Below are positions 1-9,500 of a stretch of DNA of 64,000 nucleotides, one piece after another. The stretch's first letter is position 1. Each line of letters opens with the position of its first letter. Location: the NCBI GenBank assembly GCA_009780435.1, contig WRAB01000003.1, positions 62,001 to 126,000 on the forward strand, given 5' to 3'. Both the position numbers and the translations under genes were made by a program. The notes beneath the pieces were generated by a model. The model saw only the letters and a program-made list of their open reading frames with translations, did not search any database and was not told the origin of the DNA. Source of the DNA: Oscillospiraceae bacterium. GTDB taxonomy: Bacteria > Bacillota > Clostridia > Oscillospirales > Oscillospiraceae.

Positions 1-491
1 TCCTCTACAACGTCCCCGGCCGCACCGGCGTGGGCTTCACGGTGGATACATACAAGACCTTGAGCCGCCACCCGCTGATCAACGGCGTCAAAGAGGCCTG
101 CGGCGATTTCTCCCTCCTGGGCCGCACCATTGACGCCTGCGGGAACGATCTCTACATCTGGAGCGGCAACGACGGCGATACGGTACCCATGATGTCCTTG
201 GGCGCCCTTGGCACCATCTCCGTATCGGCCAATATTATCCCCCGGGACGTGGCCGACATGTGCCAGGCCGCCCTGGACGGCGACTTCGCCAGAGCGGCGG
301 CGCTCCAGCTAAAGCACACTGCGCTCATCCACAACCTGTTCCTGGAAGTCAACCCCATCCCCGTCAAGACGGCCTTGAATCTCATGGGCATGGACGTGGG
401 CGAGCTCCGGCTCCCCCTCTGCGACATGGCACCGGAAAATCTGGAGAAACTAAAAGCCGCCATGGTCGCCTCCGGCATCTCCCTGGCGTAA
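1..491 (+). CDS. dapA: 4-hydroxy-tetrahydrodipicolinate synthase, C-terminal part
   Basis: The gene is cut by the left window edge; the reading frame starts at base 3 and ends with TAA at 489-491. The first visible residues are LYNVPGRTG, the DapA motif that carries the active-site Tyr and the Arg that binds aspartate semialdehyde. About 15 residues later GVKEACGD holds the Schiff-base lysine that binds pyruvate. DapA condenses pyruvate with aspartate semialdehyde in the cytoplasm, the first committed step to diaminopimelate and lysine. dapB follows 108 bases downstream on the same strand, the usual lysine-pathway pairing. Roughly the last 160 residues of a protein of about 295 are present. 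Confidence 0.95.
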   Translation, partial: LYNVPGRTGVGFTVDTYKTLSRHPLINGVKEACGDFSLLGRTIDACGNDLYIWSGNDGDTVPMMSLGALGTISVSANIIPRDVADMCQAALDGDFARAAALQLKHTALIHNLFLEVNPIPVKTALNLMGMDVGELRLPLCDMAPENLEKLKAAMVASGISLA

Positions 492-599
492 CAGCCAACA
501 GGCGGCACGACTGTGCCGCCTGTTTTTGTGCGTTGGACAACCTGTTGGACGTAATCAAAAAAATTTGCTACATACAAGAAAAATAAGGAGTAGCTTTCT

Positions 600-1358
600 A
601 TGTTAAAACTCGTACTCTCCGGCTGCAACGGCCGCATGGGACAAGCTGTGACCGCCATCTGCGAGGCCGATGAAAAAATCGACTTGGTGGCGGGATTTGA
701 TCTCCACGCGGTGAAGCAAAACAGCTATCCCGTCTACGCCAATCCCATGGAGTTTTCCGGCACGGCCCAGGTGGTCGTCGATTTCTCCAATCCCGGCGCT
801 CTGTCCGGTCTGTTGCAATACTGCACCCGGACAAAAACGCCTATAGTGCTCTGCGCTACCGGTTACAGCGCCGAGGACGAGGCGAAGATCAAAGCGGCAG
901 CGGAGCATATCCCCGTCTTCCAATCGGGCAACATGAGCCTGGGGATCAACCTGCTCACGGATCTAGTCCGACGGGCCGCGCAAGTCCTGGGCGACGGATT
1001 CGACATCGAGATCGTCGAGCGACACCACAGCCAGAAGATCGACGCCCCCAGCGGCACCGCCTTCATGCTGGCAGACGCCGCCCGATCCGCCCTCCCCTAC
1101 GATCCAACGTATACATATGAGCGCCAGAGCGTCCGAACACCCCGGGACAAGCGAGAGATCGGTATCTCCGCCGTCCGGGGCGGCACCATCGTGGGCGAAC
1201 ACGACGTGCTCTTCGCGGGGTTAGACGAAGTGATTGAGATCCGCCACACGGCTTACTCCCGTAACGTCTTCGCCAGCGGCGCCGTGACGGCGGCAAAGTT
1301 CCTGGCCACGGTCAGCACACCAGGGCTGTATTCAATGAATCATATTATTTGGAAGTAG
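600..1358 (+). CDS. dapB: 4-hydroxy-tetrahydrodipicolinate reductase
   Basis: This 252-residue protein reduces the DapA product with NAD(P)H to tetrahydrodipicolinate. The N-terminal Rossmann loop reads SGCNGRMGQ, and the catalytic motif ERHHSQKIDAPSGTA holds the conserved His pair and Lys near residues 140-155. The length is normal for Gram-positive DapB. The ATG at 600 follows an AAGGAG ribosome site at 585-590. It probably shares a transcript with dapA. Two stem-loops follow the stop. Confidence 0.96.
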   Translation: MLKLVLSGCNGRMGQAVTAICEADEKIDLVAGFDLHAVKQNSYPVYANPMEFSGTAQVVVDFSNPGALSGLLQYCTRTKTPIVLCATGYSAEDEAKIKAAAEHIPVFQSGNMSLGINLLTDLVRRAAQVLGDGFDIEIVERHHSQKIDAPSGTAFMLADAARSALPYDPTYTYERQSVRTPRDKREIGISAVRGGTIVGEHDVLFAGLDEVIEIRHTAYSRNVFASGAVTAAKFLATVSTPGLYSMNHIIWK

Positions 1359-1408
1359 AGGGCAGGGTTCCTGGGGATCCTGCAAATGTAGAACCGTCCG
1401 GTGTAAAG

Positions 1409-1429
1409 CGGGCGCACATTGTGCGCCCG
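1409..1429 (+). terminator. stem-loop after dapB
   Basis: A perfect 9-bp inverted repeat (CGGGCGCAC / GTGCGCCCG, loop of 3) lies 50 bases after dapB. Only a weak T-rich tail follows, so it may act together with the next hairpin. Confidence 0.55.
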
Positions 1430-1453
1430 TGTTGTATGAGGGGGGGGGTTACA

Positions 1454-1488
1454 AAACGAGCAGGGGCAATATTCGCCCCTGCTCGTTT
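1454..1488. terminator. bidirectional terminator between dapB and the coiled-coil gene
   Basis: The arms AAACGAGCAGGGGC and GCCCCTGCTCGTTT form a 14-bp perfect stem with A/T bases on both outer sides. It sits between two convergent genes and can serve both strands. Confidence 0.8.
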
Positions 1489-1504
1489 GCGTTCAACAGA
1501 TTTG

Positions 1505-1966
1505 TTAATCCTCTTTGATGTCCTCAACGACGTCCTCGACCACATCTTCCGCCTTCTCTACCATGTCTTCGGCGACGGCTTTTGCTTGCTCGACGATATC
1601 TTCGACGGTTTCTTTGACCTCTTCCACCGTCTCTTCGCAGCTGTCCGTCAGTTCACATTTCAGGGCGGCCACTTCTTTCTCTTTTTGCGCCACTTTCTCT
1701 AGCGCCAGGCCGATCTCCGAAATGGCCTGGGCCATTTCTGGGGCGGGGGCGTCTTTGTACTTCTCATGATACAGTTTCCCGACCTCGGCATAGGTCTTGC
1801 GCAAGGTGTCTTTCTCCATGGCAATTTCCGTCTTCAGCTTCGTGATTTTTCCTGCGATTTTGGCTTTGTCGCCGGCTACCTTGGCAAATTCTACGGACTT
1901 GTCGGCCACTCTTCCCGCTGTGGCCAGTGCTTTTTCCTTGAATCTTTCAAAATCGAAGTTTACCAT
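1505..1966 (-). CDS. coiled-coil protein with acidic C-terminal tail, unknown function
   Basis: The function of this 153-residue protein is not recognised. Residues 8-60 are rich in Ala and Lys, residues 40-110 have the heptad pattern of a coiled coil, and the last 45 residues are a Val/Glu/Asp repeat (EEVKETVEDIVEQAK type) that should form a very acidic amphipathic helix. There is a single CxxxxxC-type cysteine pair (ALKCELTDSC). No signal peptide or membrane segment is seen. AAGGAGG lies 8 bases before the ATG. Similar short coiled-coil proteins are common in clostridia, often with a zinc ribbon, which is missing here. It is monocistronic and convergent with dapB. Confidence 0.75.
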   Translation of the reverse strand: MVNFDFERFKEKALATAGRVADKSVEFAKVAGDKAKIAGKITKLKTEIAMEKDTLRKTYAEVGKLYHEKYKDAPAPEMAQAISEIGLALEKVAQKEKEVAALKCELTDSCEETVEEVKETVEDIVEQAKAVAEDMVEKAEDVVEDVVEDIKED

Positions 1967-2114
1967 TGTATTTTCCTCCTTAAAAATGAAATATATATGT
2001 TGCAGTTCCCATTAGCTTGACCTTCGTCCATAATAATATACGCATTTCCGTCTATAGAAAAGGGCAGATAGATTAGAAATAGATTAAAATGGAATGGATC
2101 AAATTATAAGTATA

Positions 2115-2960
2115 TTATAACACACTCGCAGCATTTTGGGTAGCCTCTAGGGTATTGCGCATCAGGATTGCCCGGGTCATGGGGCCGACGCCGCCGGGTA
2201 CTGGGGTAATGTAGGAGGCGATTGGCTCCACCGCCGGGAAGTCTACGTCACCGCAGAGTTTACCTGCGGCATTTTTGTTCATGGCCACGTCGATCACCAC
2301 GGCCCCCGGCTTTACCATGTCGGCGGTGATCAGATTCTCTTTCCCCACGGCGGCCACCAAAATATCTGCCTGTCGGGTGAAATGGCCCAGATCCAGTGTC
2401 TTGGAGTGGCAGATGGTCACCGTGGCATCTCTGTGGAGCAGGAGCATGGCCTGGGGCTTCCCTACAATATCGGACCGGCCCACCACCACACAGTGCCTGC
2501 CCTTGGGATTAATGCCATAGTGATCTAAGAGCGCCAGCACACCCGCCGGGGTACAGGGCAAAAAGGCGTAGTCCCCACTCACAATCCGGCCCACGTTGAC
2601 CGGGTGAAAAGCGTCCACATCTTTGTCGGGCGAGATTGCCTGGAGCACTTTTCTCTCATCGTAGCCCGCGGGCAGAGGCTGTTGCACCAAAATGCCATGG
2701 ATATCGGCCCGCCGATTTAACGCGGCGATACAGGCCAGGAGCGCATCCTCCCCCGCCTCAGCAGAGAGGGCAAACTCTTCGCTTCGGATGCCGCATTCGG
2801 CGCAATCTTTCTTTTTGTAATCCACATATATGCGAGAAGCGGGGTTTTCGCCAACAATGACCACCGCCAGACCGGGATTGATCCCGGCCTTTTTGATTTC
2901 TGCCGCAACCTGGGCTTTGATCTCCCCGGCCAGGGCCGCTCCGTCTAGGAGGGTTGCCAT
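2115..2960 (-). CDS. folD: bifunctional methylene-THF dehydrogenase / methenyl-THF cyclohydrolase
   Basis: FolD interconverts methylene-, methenyl- and formyl-tetrahydrofolate in the cytoplasm, feeding purine and formyl-Met-tRNA synthesis. The 281-residue length is standard. YVDYKKKDC (about residues 45-53) holds the catalytic Tyr and Lys. GILVQQPLP, VVGRSDIVGKP (nucleotide-binding Rossmann loop) and ITPVPGGVGPMTRA are all family signatures. The start lies 1 base after the lgt stop, with GAGGAGG inside the end of lgt, so the two are translationally coupled. glyA, another one-carbon gene, is elsewhere in this window. Confidence 0.97.
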   Translation of the reverse strand: MATLLDGAALAGEIKAQVAAEIKKAGINPGLAVVIVGENPASRIYVDYKKKDCAECGIRSEEFALSAEAGEDALLACIAALNRRADIHGILVQQPLPAGYDERKVLQAISPDKDVDAFHPVNVGRIVSGDYAFLPCTPAGVLALLDHYGINPKGRHCVVVGRSDIVGKPQAMLLLHRDATVTICHSKTLDLGHFTRQADILVAAVGKENLITADMVKPGAVVIDVAMNKNAAGKLCGDVDFPAVEPIASYITPVPGGVGPMTRAILMRNTLEATQNAASVL

Positions 2961-2961
2961 A

Positions 2962-3840
2962 TCATTGATCCTCCTCGACGGGTTCTTCTTTCGACGCTTC
3001 TTCTACTGCCTCCGGCGTTGGCTCTGTCTGTTTGGCACGTTTGGTCATGATGTGATTCACCGCCACGGCGACCAAGAAGGCACACATGGCCAAGACCATA
3101 CTGGCCGAAATGTCCGTATCAAAAACGTGGGTTACCCAATGGGGCGCACGGAGGGTCTCGACCCAGGCCCTGCCAAACCCATACCAGCCCAGATAGAACA
3201 CAAATATCTGTCCGGGGTACTGTCTCCCCACTTTTTTAGAGTAGAGGTGGAGCAGGACAATACCCAGCGTATTCCACAAGGATTCGTACAAAAAGATCGG
3301 GTGGACGTATGTGGTGGTCTCCCCTACGGTGAGTCCCATGCGCCACGGCAGATCTGTGGGGACCCCGTAGAGCTCCCGGTTCATAAAATTCCCCCAGCGG
3401 CCCACTGCCTGCCCGATGAGCAAGCTGACACTCACTCCGTCTACAAGAGACCAGAAGGGAATCCGCCGCCATCTGCTGCAGATCCAAGCCGCCAATGCGG
3501 CTCCGACGATGACCCCGTAGATGGCAAGACCCCCGTCTCGCATCCCGGTAATGATGGTGATGGGATTATCGCGATAATGTGCAAAGTGGAACGCCACATG
3601 CCACAGCCGGGAGAAGATCACGCCCAAGGGGATGCCCAGCAGAATTCCGTCCAGGATATTATCCGTGGTCAGGCCGTAGTCCTTTCCGTTTCGGAGCATG
3701 TAGACCGCGCCCAGGAGCACCCCGAGCGCAATGAAGAGCGCATAGAAGTAGATGTGGAATCCGAATATGTTCACATACCGGGGCGTATTTACGGCGAACC
3801 AGTCTCCCAACATGGGAAATGTAATTGTTGCGTTTTGCAA
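2962..3840 (-). CDS. lgt: prolipoprotein diacylglyceryl transferase
   Basis: Lgt moves diacylglycerol from phosphatidylglycerol to the lipobox cysteine of lipoprotein precursors in the cytoplasmic membrane. The signature GRWGNFMNRELYG (about residues 145-157) contains the essential Arg/Asn/Glu cluster, and about seven membrane segments are visible. The 292 residues end in an acidic tail. The start is a TTG preceded by GAGGTGAT. Probable substrates in this window are the ABC solute-binding protein near 20.5 kb and DctP near 44.2 kb. It overlaps nothing and drives folD. Confidence 0.95.
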   Translation of the reverse strand: MQNATITFPMLGDWFAVNTPRYVNIFGFHIYFYALFIALGVLLGAVYMLRNGKDYGLTTDNILDGILLGIPLGVIFSRLWHVAFHFAHYRDNPITIITGMRDGGLAIYGVIVGAALAAWICSRWRRIPFWSLVDGVSVSLLIGQAVGRWGNFMNRELYGVPTDLPWRMGLTVGETTTYVHPIFLYESLWNTLGIVLLHLYSKKVGRQYPGQIFVFYLGWYGFGRAWVETLRAPHWVTHVFDTDISASMVLAMCAFLVAVAVNHIMTKRAKQTEPTPEAVEEASKEEPVEEDQ

Positions 3841-3858
3841 AACATCACCTCATCTTAT

Positions 3859-3910
3859 GTAGGGGCGGATGGCAATCCGCCCGTTGTCGCATGGAATCTG
3901 TTACCCCTAC
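3859..3910. repeat. nested palindrome between the M16 gene and lgt
   Basis: An inner stem GGGCGGAT / ATCCGCCC (3863-3870, 3875-3882) is enclosed by GTAGGGG / CCCCTAC (3859-3865, 3904-3910). The outer arm covers the stop codon of the upstream peptidase gene. It may be a weak terminator or an mRNA processing hairpin; no T-run follows. Confidence 0.45.
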
Positions 3911-5175
3911 CGGGGCCGCACGATTGACAGGGCAAATTGCTCCGGCTGTAGGTTTTCAGCGATAAACGCCAGCATATCGGCAGATGTGACAGTCTCTAAC
4001 ACCGACAACCGATCCAGCGCCGTGGTGCCGAAGAAATGACACTCTGTCTGATCATAGCAGAGGCCTTCCATTGTGTCCAGCCCCTTGATCACAGTGCCGT
4101 AAACGCCCCGTTTGAGCCGATTGAACCGATCCTCGTCTATGCCGTTCATCAAGGTCGCTCGGATCTCGGCTTGTAGTTTTTCCAGCACTTGATCCGGATT
4201 CCGGCTCTCGCCGCCGAACGCTGTGAAAGCGTGTCCCCGCCCGCAGGTGTAGTGAGTGGAAAAGTCAGCCGTGATGAGGCCTTGATTGTAGAGCTCCAGA
4301 TACAGGGGCGAAGATTCTCCCACCAGATATATGACCGCTAAGCTACCGACCAGCTCTTGGTGCAGACACGCTCTCCCCCTGGCACCGGGCGGCGTCCGTG
4401 TACCCGTGAGAAACAGAGGCTTTGAGACCTCCATGGTCACTTCGGTTTTCGCCCGAACCACAGGAATCTGATCCACGGGCCCGTAATCTTTCTCCGGCAC
4501 CGGATCGCAGGCATCGGGCAGAATCTCCCCGGCGATCTCCAACACCCGCTCCGGGTTCACATCCCCTGCGACGCAGAGCACCATGTTGCTGGGACGATAA
4601 AATGCGCCGTGGAGGTCGTATAGGGTCTGGGCCGTGATTTGGGCAATGCTCTCCTTCGTTCCGCCGATCATATCCCGCACCGGGTGGGCGCCGTAGAGGC
4701 CTCTGAGGAGATTGTAGTAGACCGCATAATCCGGCGTGTCCTCCATCATGTCGATCTCCTGGCCGATGATCCCCTGCTCTTTTTGTACGCTCTCCTCTGT
4801 AAAATAGGGCACGGAGACGAAAGAGAGCAGAGTTTTGAGGTTTTCGTCAAATCCCTCGGTGCACTCGAAATAGTAGGCGGTCAGTTCAGAACTTGTAAAG
4901 GCATTTGGCTGTGCGCCGTTGGCGGCGAGATCCGCCAGGGCGTTGCCCGTCTCGGTGTCGAAGAGCTTATGCTCCAAAAAGTGGGCGATCCCCGCCGGGG
5001 TGTCCCGCCACTGACCGTCTATGAGAAACCGGCGATCCGCCCCACCGTAGTTGGTGGCAAAGAAGGCATATTTCTTGCAAAATCCCGGCTTGGGGATGAC
5101 GTACACGGTCAGACCGTTTGAGAGCGTCCCCGTATAGAGGGTCTCTCCAATGGCGTCATATGAGACTTTTTGCAT
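3907..5175 (-). CDS. M16 zinc peptidase, catalytic subunit
   Basis: This 422-residue protein has the inverted zinc motif HFLEH near residues 64-68, so it should be an active insulinase-type metallopeptidase. A downstream Glu in the TAYYFECT region is placed for the third zinc ligand. No signal peptide is seen, so a cytoplasmic role is likely. The ATG shares one base with the stop of the preceding M16 gene (TGATG), with GGAGGT just upstream; a GTG one codon earlier is less likely. Paired M16 genes usually form an active/inactive heterodimer, and the other member lacks the zinc motif. Confidence 0.9.
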   Translation of the reverse strand: MQKVSYDAIGETLYTGTLSNGLTVYVIPKPGFCKKYAFFATNYGGADRRFLIDGQWRDTPAGIAHFLEHKLFDTETGNALADLAANGAQPNAFTSSELTAYYFECTEGFDENLKTLLSFVSVPYFTEESVQKEQGIIGQEIDMMEDTPDYAVYYNLLRGLYGAHPVRDMIGGTKESIAQITAQTLYDLHGAFYRPSNMVLCVAGDVNPERVLEIAGEILPDACDPVPEKDYGPVDQIPVVRAKTEVTMEVSKPLFLTGTRTPPGARGRACLHQELVGSLAVIYLVGESSPLYLELYNQGLITADFSTHYTCGRGHAFTAFGGESRNPDQVLEKLQAEIRATLMNGIDEDRFNRLKRGVYGTVIKGLDTMEGLCYDQTECHFFGTTALDRLSVLETVTSADMLAFIAENLQPEQFALSIVRPR

Positions 5176-6464
5176 CACGAGACCTCCTCCTCGCCTTTGA
5201 GAAAATACACGGCGTCTAGCTCTACGCCCTGGGCAATTTTCATGACTTCTTTCACATCCACCTGCTCCACCATGGCGATGAGGTCGTCCAGATCATAGTC
5301 GACTTCCAGGATCGTCTGTTGCAGATAGAACTCCTCCAACTGGCGTGGCTCATCTCTTGTGAGTTCCAAATCCGTCATGAGGGCCTTTTTCGCCCAGAGC
5401 AACTCCTCGTCGGTGATCTCTCCCTCTGCGATGGCCCGCAGTTGGGCCAATATCTCGCTCTTAGCCTCCTCGTATTTATCAAAGGCAACCCCGGAGGCCA
5501 CCAGGAGAAGCCCTTTGGCTTTTTCCAAGATCGAAGAGGCGTAGTAACAGAGGCTCAACCGCTCCCGCACATTGAGAAACAACTTGGAGTTGACCGATCC
5601 GCCGTAGAGGTAGTGAAACAGAGAAATCGCCGCCCAGTTGGGGTTGTCGAGACAGTCCCCCAGGCGAAAGCCCAGACTCAACTTGCCCTGGGTCACGTCC
5701 AGCTCCTCGGTGAAATATCGGGGCGTCGCCTCTAACGCATTGAGACGTATCTGGGTCCCCATGGCATAATCCGGCTCCCCACGGGGCAGGGTTTTCAGGG
5801 CCGCTGTAAGAACCTGTTCCAGTTGATCCACAGTTGCGCTGCCGCAGTAGAATATCTCCACCGGAGCGGCGGATAGCAAACTTTTATAGTGGGTCGTCAG
5901 AGTCTCCGTGTCAATGTCCGCCGCCTCCTGCTCTGTCCCCAGGCGAAACGTAGAGAAGTCCTCCCCATCGCACATGAGTTCCACCAAGCGGCTGACGGCG
6001 TAGGATCCCTTGTTGTTGATCCGGCCACGGATTTCATCCAATAGATTTTCCCGCTCCTGATCCACGTAATCCGCCTGGAACTGGCCGTTCTGGGTGCTTG
6101 GGTCTAACAAAATCTCGCCCAGAAGCGCCGTAATCTGCGCTAATATCCCCTCGCCTTCCGGCAGACAGGCGTCATCTACAAAGGAGGCGCAGAACCCCAC
6201 GCACTGGATCTCACCCTTTTTGCGGATCGTCGGCTCAATGTTCGCCCCGTAGAGGTCATCCATAGCCTGACGCAGCGCCCGGAGATCCGGATAGCGGGCC
6301 GTCCCCCGGAGCAAAATCCGGGGCAGGATCGCGTTTTTCGCCGCCGTTTCTCGGGTCAGTTGGGTGAGCAGGTTGATCTGCACGGTGCCGGTTTTAAATT
6401 TTTGAGTCTCTAAATGCGTCAAAAAGACATAGGGCAGAATTTCTCTTCTTGTTACCGCTCCCAT
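5175..6464 (-). CDS. M16 peptidase homologue without zinc site (partner subunit)
   Basis: This 429-residue M16-fold protein has no HxxEH where one is expected (FKTGTVQINLLTQLTRETAAKN), so it is probably a non-catalytic partner like the beta chain of processing peptidases. The frame stays open to 6533, but the ATG at 6464 has AAAGGGG seven bases upstream and avoids overlap with the previous gene. The next gene is coupled by a one-base overlap. Dimer formation is inferred from the pairing, not visible in the sequence. Confidence 0.88.
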   Translation of the reverse strand: MGAVTRREILPYVFLTHLETQKFKTGTVQINLLTQLTRETAAKNAILPRILLRGTARYPDLRALRQAMDDLYGANIEPTIRKKGEIQCVGFCASFVDDACLPEGEGILAQITALLGEILLDPSTQNGQFQADYVDQERENLLDEIRGRINNKGSYAVSRLVELMCDGEDFSTFRLGTEQEAADIDTETLTTHYKSLLSAAPVEIFYCGSATVDQLEQVLTAALKTLPRGEPDYAMGTQIRLNALEATPRYFTEELDVTQGKLSLGFRLGDCLDNPNWAAISLFHYLYGGSVNSKLFLNVRERLSLCYYASSILEKAKGLLLVASGVAFDKYEEAKSEILAQLRAIAEGEITDEELLWAKKALMTDLELTRDEPRQLEEFYLQQTILEVDYDLDDLIAMVEQVDVKEVMKIAQGVELDAVYFLKGEEEVS

Positions 6465-6519
6465 TGTCGGTCCCCTTTTACGAAAAAGATTCACAATATT
6501 TCGATACACAATTATTCTA

Positions 6520-9500
6520 TCACGAATTCCCACTTTTTGAAACTGTTTCTTTCAATTTTCCCAAGCGCAACGGAATTCCCTCCCCCGTATACGGTTTCCC
6601 GTTCACTGTGATCCGGTATCCGTCGCTTTTTTCTACTTGGATGCGCCAAGTGGTATCCTCTGTCCGCCAGTCCACGCTGTACCCATCCATCTGGCTGGGC
6701 AGATTCGGCTCAATATACAGTCTATCCTCCCGGAGGTGCAACCCCAGGAGTTTTTCCATAGCCACCCGCCAATACCATCCGGCGGCCCCCGTATACCAAG
6801 TCCACCCGGCACGACCTACGTGCTGCGGATTGCCGTAGACATCGGCGGCCAGGACGTATGGCTCGCCCCGGTAGACTACCGTATCTGTTTCTCCCGGCAG
6901 CATGGCCCGGAGCATATCATACCCCTCATCTGCCATCCCCGCCTGGAACGCTCCCATGACGAGCCACAGGCATCCGTGGGTATACTGGCCGCCGTTCTCC
7001 CGCACCCCCGGCGCATAGCCCCGGATATAACCTGGGTTGTTCTCCCCCTCGGAGAAAGACGGCGAAAAGAGGCGGACAATCCCGCCCTCCCGATCAAACA
7101 GCCGTTCGATTGCGGAGGCCACGGCGGTCTCTACCCGCCGGGGATTGCTGTGGCGGGTCATGGTGGAGAATCCCTGGGCGATGGCGTCGATCTGGCACTC
7201 TTTATCGTGCCGGCTGCCCAGGGTCGCACCGCTGTCATAGGTGCCGCGGAGATACCAGTCCCCGTCCCAGGCGGAGTCTGCCGCTCCGCCGAAGCGCTCC
7301 GCCTCTTCGGCATATCGCCGGGCCAGTTCCGGCTCATCCAGGCGAGTACAGAGATCAGAGAACCGCTCCAATACATGGGCCAGGAACCAGGTGAGCCAAA
7401 CGCTCTCTCCTCGCCCATTGGCCCCCACCAAGTTCATGCCGTCGTTCCAATCCCCTGTCCCCATTAAGGCTAAGCCGTTTCGGCCCGCACCCCGCTGGAG
7501 GATCAAATCCACGGCGCGTTTCGCGTGGAGAAACAGGGATTCCGCCAGATCGCTCACTACGGGAGATTCATATCGCTCGTGTTCGTCCTTTTCCAAGATC
7601 GGCGAACGAATATACGGCGCAGAGATCTGACAGATGTCTACATCCCCTGTCTTCTCCACGTATTCACAGAGCACATAGGGCAAAAACAGGAGATCATCAC
7701 TACACCGGGTACGGACGCCTTTGTCCGCCATACCTCTGATCCCGCTGGGATGCCACCAGTGCTGCACATCCCCCTCCTCAAATTGGTGGGCGGCGGCTAA
7801 TAAAAGCTGTTTCTTCGCCTGTTCCGGCAACACGGGGATCAGCGCCGTCACATCCTGGAGCTGATCCCGGAACCCGTACGCTCCACCGGACTGATAGACG
7901 CTGCTGCGCCCCATGATCCGGCAGGCCAGGGTCTGATACAGCGCCCAGCCGGAGAGGAGTTGATCCAAGGCCTCCACCCCAGTGCGCACCGATATCCCAC
8001 CCACACGGGATCGCCACCAAGCCGTTGTCTGCGCCAGGGCCTCCCGTGCGACACGGGGATCGGCCAGGGCGGAAAGTCCCGACCCCTCCTGGGTACCCGT
8101 GACAATCGCCACAGGGCCGGTTGCCGGATATACGGCGTAGAAACAGGGGTCCATCCCTGCGCCACACTTAGAATCCAGCGTACGCCTGGCCCAGGATTGG
8201 CGATCACAGGTGATCCCCCTCGGCGGCACGGAGGCCGTGAGGGAGAATCTCACCCCGGGGAATGCCCCGTTGGAGCCGTTCTGGGCAGAGAGGGTATTCC
8301 CCTCGGCAGACGTGACCACATAGGCCCGGTTTTTATCGTCTGCGCCCAAGACCAGTTCTGCAAAATAGGCGATCTCATCTCCCGGCTGGAGCGCCCCCTC
8401 CACCAGAAAGACACGGGCCTCCGTATCCGGCGGCACAAAGGCGGTGGTGGTGATTGTTCCGCCCTCCAACGCTTTCTCCCACCGGGCGAACCCAAAGCCG
8501 TAGGTGATGGTACAGGGAATCCCGTCTGCGTCGGCAAACAGGGAGATTTCCTGACCGTCTCGCAGGAGGGTCAGCCGCTCCGGGCCGCCTGTCTCCAGGG
8601 TATCATTGCGCCAGGGAGTGATCTTGTTCTCCCGTGCGTTTATCTGCCACATGTGGCCCGTGCCGCAGTCCGTGGCGATATAGCCGTAGGTCTCGTTGGC
8701 CAACATCTGGCTCCACGTGTTGGGCGGCAGATCGCCCCCTGTCTCAATGATGACCGTATTGTCCGCTCCCCAAGAAAACTTGGGGCGAATCCCCACGGCC
8801 ATCCGCTCCGGCTCCCGCCTTGGCGGCGTGTGATCCAGCTCTCGGCTCTCCAAGTGCTCCGCCCCATCTATAATTTGGGCGGAGGCCGCCAGAATGGCAG
8901 TACAATCCCCCGTGCCGTCCAGGAGATGCACCCCGCCCCGGGCGCCCAGATAGCCCTCTAAGCCCATATTGGCCAAAAGATTGCGAATCCCTGTGTGCAC
9001 AGGGCGGCGGTAGTCGCCGCCGTCTTGCACAAGAAGTGCCAGATCATAGGGCAATCCGCACTGCAAGAGCAAGCTGTGACGACGGATGAGCCCTTGGACT
9101 AACCCCATCTCCTCCTCCGTATTAATCCGGGCGGTGACAATGGGCAAATCCCCGGAGATGCCATAGGGCCAGAGATCCCACTGACCACCGGATTGGGGCG
9201 TGATGAACCGGCCCCGCTCCGCCAGGGCGAGAAACGGGTATACCAGCGCCGAGACAGACGCCATGGCCTCTGTGATCTCCTCTGATGTCATCCCGAGGCC
9301 CGCGGCCTTTTTTTCCACAAAGCTCTGCCCCATCTCCACGGGCTGGGCGAGAATCCGCCCGGTGGTGGAGACGGCCTCTTCCCGTGTGTCGCCTGTGGCC
9401 AGGGCAAAGGAAATGCGCTTCCCCTCCCCCGGCTTCAGGCGGACAGGTACCCGGACCAGGACACAGGGGTCTAACACCGTCCCCTGTGTCCCCCTGGCCT

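Noticed and set aside
2830-3927. Plus-strand ORF of 365 codons opposite lgt and folD
   Set aside because: It is a long antisense shadow caused by GC-rich codon use; lgt and folD on the minus strand are unambiguous.
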